Positions 44,080 through 51,200 of a stretch of 64,000 nucleotides of DNA are shown in pieces. The notes below the pieces were generated by a model. That model was not told where the DNA came from. It saw only the letters and a list, made by a program, of their open reading frames with translations, and searched no databases. Numbering within the stretch: the stretch's first letter is position 1; every line of letters starts with the position of its first letter. The position numbers and the translations under genes are program-made. Source of the stretch: UBA5078 sp040384465 (GTDB lineage: Bacteria > Pseudomonadota > Gammaproteobacteria > Pseudomonadales > Pseudohongiellaceae); NCBI GenBank assembly GCA_040384465.1, contig JAZKJF010000001.1, positions 186,001 to 250,000 of the forward strand, written 5' to 3'.

Positions 44080-45063
44080 ATGTCCAGACCCGTGTATCTG
44101 CTGGATGCTTCCATCTACATCTTCCAGGCCTACTTTTCCCCGCACCTGCAGATATGGGCGCAGGATGGCAGGGATCTGAGTGCCTTCTTTGGCTTTGCGC
44201 AATTTCTGCTGCGTTTTCTACGTCAGGCTCGTCCCCGCTATGTCGCGGCGGCTTTCGACGAGAGTTTGTTTTGTGGATTTCGACACACGCTGTATCCGGC
44301 CTATAAATCCAACCGCGAGCTGCCGGACGAGAACCTTGCACGGCAGTTGCAGGCCTGCGCTGAACTCTCTTCACTGCTTGGAGTCACAGCGTTTGGCAGC
44401 CGGGTGTACGAAGCGGATGACATCATCGGGACACTGGCTTCACGTATTCGTGCAGCACAGGGCGAAATGGAACTGGAGAGTCCGCCTACCATCAGCATCG
44501 TCAGCCGGGACAAGGATCTCGCGCAGTTGTTGCGCGCCGAACAGGATCATCTCTGGGATTTCAGCGGCGGCACGCGCCGTTTTCGCAAAGACATAGTGGC
44601 GCAGTACGGCATTCGCCCGGAGCAATTTCCCGACTATCTGGGGCTCGTCGGTGATGCCGTGGACAGTATTCCCGGTGTGCCCGGCATTGGTCCGGTAGCG
44701 GCCACCGCGTTGTTGCATCACTTCGAGTCTATTCCTCTCCTGTATGAAAATCTGGATGACGTTGCCATGCTCTCGTACCGGGGCGCGGCCAAAGCGCCGG
44801 AGCTGTTGCGACGTTACGAAGCGGAGGCGTATCTGAGCCGGACTTTGGCGACCATCGTGCAGGATGTCGATATTTCGGAAGAAGCGTTTTCTCAGGTTCC
44901 AGTTCCCACATTGTACTGGCGGGAACCGCAGGTCGAGCGTATCCGCGAATTGCTGCAACGTGAAGGTCTCGACGCACAGGCCGTGGAACGTTTTATTGCC
45001 TTGCTGGCAGGTCTGCAACCTGCAGCCTTTACTCACAGTCATGCCCATGGAATACCCGCATGA
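44080..45063 (+). CDS. Xni/ExoIX-like 5'-3' nuclease domain protein
   Basis: The 327-residue protein resembles the 5' nuclease family (DNA polymerase I N-terminal domain, Xni). It starts YLLDASIYIFQAYF with the first metal Asp, has AAAFDESL, RHTLYPAYKSNRELPDE (the arched clamp region), EADDIIGTLA with acidic metal ligands, SRDKDLAQLL, and a helix-hairpin-helix LVGDAVDSIPGVPGIGPVAATALL. It probably cuts flapped DNA in replication or repair. It is longer than E. coli Xni (about 250 residues) because it retains the C-terminal domain. Its stop overlaps the pdxB start as ATGA. Confidence 0.88.
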   Translation: MSRPVYLLDASIYIFQAYFSPHLQIWAQDGRDLSAFFGFAQFLLRFLRQARPRYVAAAFDESLFCGFRHTLYPAYKSNRELPDENLARQLQACAELSSLLGVTAFGSRVYEADDIIGTLASRIRAAQGEMELESPPTISIVSRDKDLAQLLRAEQDHLWDFSGGTRRFRKDIVAQYGIRPEQFPDYLGLVGDAVDSIPGVPGIGPVAATALLHHFESIPLLYENLDDVAMLSYRGAAKAPELLRRYEAEAYLSRTLATIVQDVDISEEAFSQVPVPTLYWREPQVERIRELLQREGLDAQAVERFIALLAGLQPAAFTHSHAHGIPA

Positions 45064-46256
45064 AGATCGTCGCCGATGAGAATATCGTTGCGGTAGAGGA
45101 CTTGTTTCGTCAGCACGGCGAACTACGTTTGCTGCCGGGGCGTCGCATCAGTGCAGCTGACGTACAGGATGCTGACGTACTGCTGGTGCGCTCCATTACC
45201 CGCGTGGATCGCACGTTGCTGGAAGGTTCACGGGTGCGTTTCGTCGCCACTGCAACCAGTGGTACTGATCATCTGGATCTGAATTATCTCGGGGCTGCGG
45301 GCATTGTCGTGGCAGACGCCGCAGGCTGTAACGCCAATGCGGTGGTGGAGTACTGCCTGAGTGGGATCGCAGAATTGATCTGTCGCGGCGAGTTTTCGCT
45401 GCAAGGACAGCGCGCCGCAATCATCGGTTTCGGGCATGTTGGAAAGGGTCTGTACCACCGTCTGCGCGAATTGGACGTGGCCTGTCAGGTGTGTGACCCC
45501 TTCGTGGAAGCTCAACGCAACTACAGCGATGTTCATTTTTGCGATTTGGAGACAGCACTCAAGGCTCCGATAATTTCCCTGCACACACCGCTGACGCGTG
45601 GTGGTGAGCACTCCACCTGGCATTTGCTGAACGAAGAACGCCTGCAGCGTCTGGCACCGGGGACATTGCTGATCAATGCCTCGCGTGGTGAGGTGGTCGA
45701 TAACGAGGCTCTGCACCGCAGACTGGAGAAGTTGAACGATTTACTGACGCTGTGGGATGTCTGGGAAAATGAACCGGACATCTCCCGCGCATTGTTGAAT
45801 CTCGTCAACCTGGGCACTCCCCACATCGCCGGTTACAGCGTGGAAGCAAAACGCAGTGCCAGCGAACGTAATTACCAGGCGTTCATGAAGTTTCTTGAGA
45901 GTCGCTGCGAAAGTGATTTCAAACCTGTGCCATCAAACACTGACGTTAAATCCCGCACAAGTCTGACGGTTAACCTGCAGGCAATATCGCTACGCGATCT
46001 CCCCAACCCAGATGAACGCATCTGGGCCGAATGCGTTCGCGCCGCCTTTGCCGTCGCCGCCGTCGACCAACGCCTGCGCTCTGCTACTACCAGCAACGGC
46101 GCCGCTGTCTTCGATGACATCCGTAAAGCCCTCAACTCCCGCCGCGAATTCTCCCACTACAGCTTCGCCCAATCCCTGCTCGACACTGGCCAAATAAGCC
46201 CCGCCGTCGCCGCAAAGCTGACCGCGCTGGGATTTACTTTCACAAACGAGGAGTGA
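45060..46256 (+). CDS. pdxB: Erythronate-4-phosphate dehydrogenase PdxB
   Basis: This 398-residue enzyme acts in DXP-dependent pyridoxal phosphate synthesis. It starts MKIVADENIVAVEDLF, as PdxB does, and has TSGTDHLDL, the NAD fold AAIIGFGHVGKGLYHRL, the catalytic Arg/Glu/His set in NASRGEVVDNEAL and TPHIAGYSVEAK, and a C-terminal dimerisation domain from about 300. It overlaps the upstream nuclease gene by four bases. A large stem-loop element follows after 12 bp. Confidence 0.95.
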   Translation: MKIVADENIVAVEDLFRQHGELRLLPGRRISAADVQDADVLLVRSITRVDRTLLEGSRVRFVATATSGTDHLDLNYLGAAGIVVADAAGCNANAVVEYCLSGIAELICRGEFSLQGQRAAIIGFGHVGKGLYHRLRELDVACQVCDPFVEAQRNYSDVHFCDLETALKAPIISLHTPLTRGGEHSTWHLLNEERLQRLAPGTLLINASRGEVVDNEALHRRLEKLNDLLTLWDVWENEPDISRALLNLVNLGTPHIAGYSVEAKRSASERNYQAFMKFLESRCESDFKPVPSNTDVKSRTSLTVNLQAISLRDLPNPDERIWAECVRAAFAVAAVDQRLRSATTSNGAAVFDDIRKALNSRREFSHYSFAQSLLDTGQISPAVAAKLTALGFTFTNEE

Positions 46257-46268
46257 GGCGTTGAACTA

Positions 46269-46387
46269 AGATCTGAGGGAAGGACAAGAATCGACTGGAC
46301 CGTGTGCCGCCAAGGATGGCGGCACCCGAGCCCTACAGGGATGTATTCACGGGCGTGTCCAGACGGTTTTTGTCCTTTCTTCAGATC
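46269..46387. repeat. Large nested stem-loop element between convergent pdxB and alaA
   Basis: An outer imperfect inverted repeat pairs GATCTGA plus AGGACAAGAA and CTGGAC with matching bases near 46360-46387. Inside is a perfect 9-bp hairpin GTGCCGCCA-AGGA-TGGCGGCAC (46304-46325), followed by CCTACAGGGATGTATTCACG. I recall similar CGCC-AAGGATGG-CGGC / CCTACAGGGATGTATT elements being common between genes of marine Gammaproteobacteria, but cannot verify it here. It fills the gap between two convergent genes and may end both transcripts. Confidence 0.65.
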
Positions 46388-46398
46388 GACACGAGAAC

Positions 46399-47613
46399 CT
46401 AAAACTCCACCTTCTGCAAAAACCGCTCGATCTTGGTAATCGCCTGCTGCAACACATCACTATTCGGTAAAAACACAATTCTGAAGTGGTTCTTGTCCTT
46501 GATATTGAACGCACTCCCTTGCACCAGCAGAATCTTCTCCCGCTCCAGCAAATCATAGATGAACTTCGCATCGTCCTTCACCGGATACATCTCCGGGTCC
46601 AGTTTCGGGAACATATAAATCGCCCCCTTCGGCTTCACACAAGTCACCCCTGGAATTTGCGAAATCATGTTCCACGCCAGATCGCGTTGCTCGCGCAAAC
46701 GGCCACCGGGAAGAATCAACTCGTTGATACTCTGATACCCGCCCAGCGCTGTCTGTACTGCGAACTGTGCCGGCACGTTCGCACACAGACGCATGTTGGA
46801 GAGAATTTCGAGACCTTCGATGTAATTCTCGGCCTTGTCCTTCGCTCCGCTCAGAATCATCCAGCCCGAGCGGAAACCTGCCAGACGATAGGATTTGGAG
46901 AGACCGTTGAACGTCACCACCAGCAAATCATCACACAGCGAGGCGATGGGGATGTGCACCGCATCGTCATAGAGAATCTTGCTGTAGATCTCGTCAGAGA
47001 AGATTACCAGCTTGTGCTTGCGAGCGAACTTCACGATATCCAACAACACTTCTTTGCTGTACACGGCACCGGTCGGGTTGTTCGGATTGATGATCACCAA
47101 GGCTTTGGTATTTGGCGTGATCTTCTTCTCCATGTCCTTGAGGTCGGGAAACCAGTCAGCGGCTTCATCGCACACATAATGCACTGGCGTGCCACCGGCG
47201 AGGCTCACGGCCGCTGTCCACAGGGGATAGTCTGGTGCGGGCAACAGTACCTCGTCACCGTTGTTGAGCAATGCCTGCATCGCCATGACGATCAGTTCAC
47301 TGACGCCATTACCCAGATAGATGTCACCGATATCGACACCACTGATCTCCAGCTTCTGGCACTCCTGCATGATCGCCTTGCGCGCCGAGAACAGCCCTTT
47401 GGAATCACTGTAACCTTGTGCGTTGGAGAGATTGCGAATGACGTCCTGAATGATCTCGTCCGGAGCTTCGAAACCGAAAGCGGCCGGATTGCCGATGTTC
47501 AGCTTCAGGATGCGATGTCCTTCTTCCTCAAGACGCTTGGCTTCCTCCAGCACGGGGCCGCGAATGTCGTAACAGACTTTGCTGAGTTTGTCCGACTGTC
47601 TGATTTTTTTCAT
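46399..47613 (-). CDS. alaA: Glutamate-pyruvate aminotransferase AlaA
   Basis: This 404-residue PLP enzyme makes alanine from pyruvate and glutamate. It carries KLNIGNPAAFGFEAPDEI, YLGNGVSELIVMAMQALLN, VIINPNNPTGAVYSKE, the PLP Lys in TFNGLSKSYRLAGFRSGW, and MRLCANVPAQFAVQTALGG, all as in AlaA (YfbQ). The best start is the ATG at 47613, 7 bases after AGAGAAG; upstream frames lack homology. It is divergent from msrB across 168 bp. Confidence 0.94.
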   Translation of the reverse strand: MKKIRQSDKLSKVCYDIRGPVLEEAKRLEEEGHRILKLNIGNPAAFGFEAPDEIIQDVIRNLSNAQGYSDSKGLFSARKAIMQECQKLEISGVDIGDIYLGNGVSELIVMAMQALLNNGDEVLLPAPDYPLWTAAVSLAGGTPVHYVCDEAADWFPDLKDMEKKITPNTKALVIINPNNPTGAVYSKEVLLDIVKFARKHKLVIFSDEIYSKILYDDAVHIPIASLCDDLLVVTFNGLSKSYRLAGFRSGWMILSGAKDKAENYIEGLEILSNMRLCANVPAQFAVQTALGGYQSINELILPGGRLREQRDLAWNMISQIPGVTCVKPKGAIYMFPKLDPEMYPVKDDAKFIYDLLEREKILLVQGSAFNIKDKNHFRIVFLPNSDVLQQAITKIERFLQKVEF

Positions 47614-47781
47614 AACCATTCTTCTCTGATCCCGTAACGAGAGTTGCGTGTTGATCCTTGAATCGATCTGCGTATGATGGACTGGAGCCATACAAATTGG
47701 CGGCTATTGTAAACCGAAGCAGGAAAAATGACAGGTCCTGCAATGGGTACAAGAAGTCGAAAAATTAAGAGGAGACAGGCA

Positions 47782-48210
47782 ATGACTGAAGACGGACAGG
47801 GCAAGCAGGAGGGCAAAGAGATACGCAAGAAATCCGATGCAGAATTGCGCAAGCAGTTTGGAGAGGATGTCTATCGGATCGTGCGGGAAAAGGGCACAGA
47901 GCGAGCTTTTACCGGCAAATACTGGGATTGCGAAAAAGACGGCATTTATCGCTGCGTGGTCTGCAGCACACCGTTGTTTTCTTCGACGACAAAATTTGAT
48001 TCCGGCAGTGGCTGGCCGAGTTTCCATTCACCCACTGCAGCAGAGAACGTGCGCTCCGAGGCCGACAACAGTTTATTCATGCGCAGAACGGAAGTGTTGT
48101 GTGGGCATTGCGACGCACATCTGGGGCACGTGTTTCCCGACGGACCGGCACCGACGGGGCTGCGCTATTGCATCAATTCAGCATCGTTAGAACTTGATGA
48201 GGAGCAATGA
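47782..48210 (+). CDS. msrB: Methionine-R-sulfoxide reductase MsrB
   Basis: The 142-residue enzyme reduces methionine-R-sulfoxide in proteins. It has both zinc Cys pairs (CVVC and CGHC), GSGWPSFHSP, and the active site LRYCINSASLEL with the catalytic Cys. The start is ATG 47782 with GAGGAG about 8 bases upstream; an in-frame ATG 54 bases earlier lacks this. There is no signal peptide, so the enzyme is cytoplasmic. It is followed by a strong bidirectional hairpin. Confidence 0.94.
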   Translation: MTEDGQGKQEGKEIRKKSDAELRKQFGEDVYRIVREKGTERAFTGKYWDCEKDGIYRCVVCSTPLFSSTTKFDSGSGWPSFHSPTAAENVRSEADNSLFMRRTEVLCGHCDAHLGHVFPDGPAPTGLRYCINSASLELDEEQ

Positions 48211-48225
48211 GGGGACAGTGATGAG

Positions 48226-48257
48226 GGCAACCGGAGAATAAGCTCTCTCCGGTTGCC
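48226..48257. terminator. Bidirectional hairpin between msrB and the FecR-domain giant
   Basis: A perfect 12-bp stem (GGCAACCGGAGA and its complement) encloses an 8-base loop. It lies 16 bp after the msrB stop and 13 bp beyond the stop of the convergent gene. There is no long U-tract, so it may work with Rho or as a 3' stabiliser. Confidence 0.65.
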
Positions 48258-48270
48258 GTTGTCCACGCGA

Positions 48271-51200
48271 TTACGGCGAAGGGATAACCTCCGAGCCCTT
48301 GTCGAGAGTCACCAATCCGCCAACACGATGCGCACTGTTGGACTGATCCAGCAAATCGAATCCCATCAGGAATTTTTCAGCATTTGCTCCGGTGAGCACT
48401 CCACCAAGACTTGCTGATGCGTCCGTGAAGCTCGAAATGGTGGTTCCCAAATGCTCGACTTTAGCATTGGTGATGTCGTTGAGCGTCACTGCTCCACCGT
48501 TGACGTTACCCGCAAAATTCAAACTCCAGATGTGATCGTCCGCGCCGGTGTCATCCACGGTGACGCGCAGGAACCCATCGGTGATCGCTCCGCTTGCCAG
48601 ATCAATCTGTGAGGAGGCCGCAATCGTGTTGACTTCGCCATGGCTGCCTCTGGCGAGGAAGTTGGATGCAACATAGTTGTATTTCCCGGTAAGAGCGGTA
48701 GGTGCTACCGCAGAGAACGTGGAAAAATAACCTTGCACATCGGCCTGAGCGGGAGCTGACCAGTTCGCACCCACTGGATTGTTCCACGCGCCCCAGCCTA
48801 TACCCTGGCCTACCAGCATAGTTCCAGAAACATTCTCCTGGGGTCCGGCCGTATTGCTATTGTAAAGAGTGAAGGCCGATGCCAGTGCCTCACCCGATTT
48901 CACGAACATTCCAGAAATGCCACCCGCAACTGTCACATTGCTGAGCACGGCTCTGCTGTTGTCGCGAATAGTGCCGTTGGTCAAGGACATTCCTACCAGG
49001 GCGTGTGTGTCTGACAATGCTCCACCCGTGAAATCGACAGACCAGGTTTTCTGGGTTTCCTGACTCGTTCCGGCATTGAGGGACAAATGGCCGTTTGTGA
49101 TCGCGCCATCTTCCATGTCAATAGAGAAACCAAAGTAGTTCACTTTACCTACGAAAGTATCGGTGCTGCTGCCCAGCTGAGAGTCGAGGAGATTCGCGTA
49201 CCGATACTGGCCGGTGGTGCTGGCGCTGGCGCTTGGCGATGCGATAAACCAGAAGCCGTCCTGTGCGATGTTATCGGTGTTGCCGCTGCGCATTCTTCGT
49301 TGAATGTGGCTCGAGGAATCGACATCCCAGCGTCCCCACCTGACTACATTACTGCCAAGACTGCCCACATTGGTGTTGAGATAACCTTGGGTAGCAGTGC
49401 CATAGCGCAGCGACCGTCCTGGTGGGTAGCTGTTGAAGCCGGAGTCGGAGGGCAGGAGAGTGCTGATCCCCAGCAGCGAGAAATCTGCCAGCACGACAGT
49501 GGAGGGATTGTTATTGGGGTTAAATCCCGCCCTGCCTCCACTCAGGATATTCAAAGGACCGGAGCTGGCAAACATACTGTAGGAGTTCAGACTCAGGAGT
49601 TCGGAGGCAGAGAGGTAGGAGCCAGTGGGGGTCAGATAGGTCGCTGTGACGAAATGGCTGGGATTGCCAGTCTCGTGCAGATTGACCCCGCCGACAAAGC
49701 TGTTGGCGATGCGATCACTCGTGCTGCCATCACCGATCAACGCGCCGACCAGATCACCGGTGATGGTGCGGACACTGTCCGTGCCATCGGCAATGTCTGT
49801 ACTCAGGAAATTCACATTAGTCAGAACTCCCTCTACGAAGCGACCGGTGTAGGAGACTTTCCATTTTTCTTTCTCACCCTGCACGAGGTCTTTGTCAAGC
49901 AGGCATCCATTTCCTCCCAGACAAATCAACATTCCTCCGTTCGTCAAGTTTCCGGTAGCAAAATCGACGTCGAAGATCGACCGCATCTCAGTGACCGGCA
50001 GGTAGCTGTAGCTCTGCAGATTTCCCGGAGCGATTCGCGTGTAGGTGGCAACATCAGAACCGAGGTAAGTCCGGCTGACACTACCAAGCGAGGTCAGTTT
50101 CGTAGTGGGGGTGGGATCGAAACTCGCGAACAAACCATCGCTTGCCAACAAGGTAAACTCGTCGGAATTATTGTAGTCCGTTTCCAGTTTGATCTTGTTC
50201 GAAACAGTACTATCCCATTTTCCCCAGTTGAGCCCGAGCGTGCCGATATCAGTAGCCAAACCTTCCACTGTAGCGCTGTTGCGTCTTGCCACACGGTCTG
50301 GTGTCTCATCGAGGGTCAGCAGAGCGGCAGGGTCGTTATCGATGATGAGGTTTACAGCGCCGGTTGTTGTTATCTGCGTCACGTTACCAAACAGGGTCAC
50401 ACGACGTTCGGTGCCACCATCAATGCTCGGTGTGTTCGGAACCAGCATGAAACCAAAACGGTTCGCGGTGCGAAGCGCTGTAATGTCTTCGTTGCTGAAA
50501 GACGGCAAGCCACCGGTTCTCTCAAACAAGGTGATCCCGGTAATGTACTTGCTGTCTATTCCCCGTAAATCGAAGCCCAGCACCATCCCCGTAGCACCCG
50601 AGCCGGTGGCGATTCCGTTCAGTTTACCTGTGAAGGCAGGGTCGCTCAGAGAGCCTTCTGTGCCCCATGGCCGCACACGTCCGCTGATATCAAACTGCGG
50701 CAATATGCCGTTGTCCCCAACGGTGCCTGTGAAGGTGTCGGTGCGCCATTCGAAGTGATCTCCGTCGTCATCCATCTTGACGCGCAGGAGACCATTCCAA
50801 AGTTGGCCTGTACCAAGGTCGACATCAAAGTTGCCGTAAACAGCATAGAACTGTCCGGCATTGGAATTGCCGATGAAATGGCCACTGGCCTCAAATTTTC
50901 CGGAACCACTCAAAGTACTGATGTTGGTTGCAGCGACAGAAGTCATGAGGATCGGTTCTGTCACAGTGTTGAAAATCGAGCCATCATTCAGATGGGTTTG
51001 CACTTTAATGGGGTAATTCGTGGTACTGCTCCAACGACCCCAAGTGACGTCATAGTCTCCCACGTAGTGGTCCAGCTGGTCGTACTCTGCGGTTGGTCGC
51101 AGCACGAAACCAGGACTGGCGCTATAGATGAGCGGAGTGTCATCACTGCTTAAGTCGGGTGCCTGACCGAACAGCAGTCCCTGATTGGGGCCTGGGCCAA

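Noticed and set aside
46486..47637. Open frame of 383 codons opposite alaA
   Set aside because: Mirror of a fully conserved aminotransferase.
49087..50568. Open frame of 493 codons opposite the FecR giant
   Set aside because: Antisense to the repeated modules; no recognisable domain.
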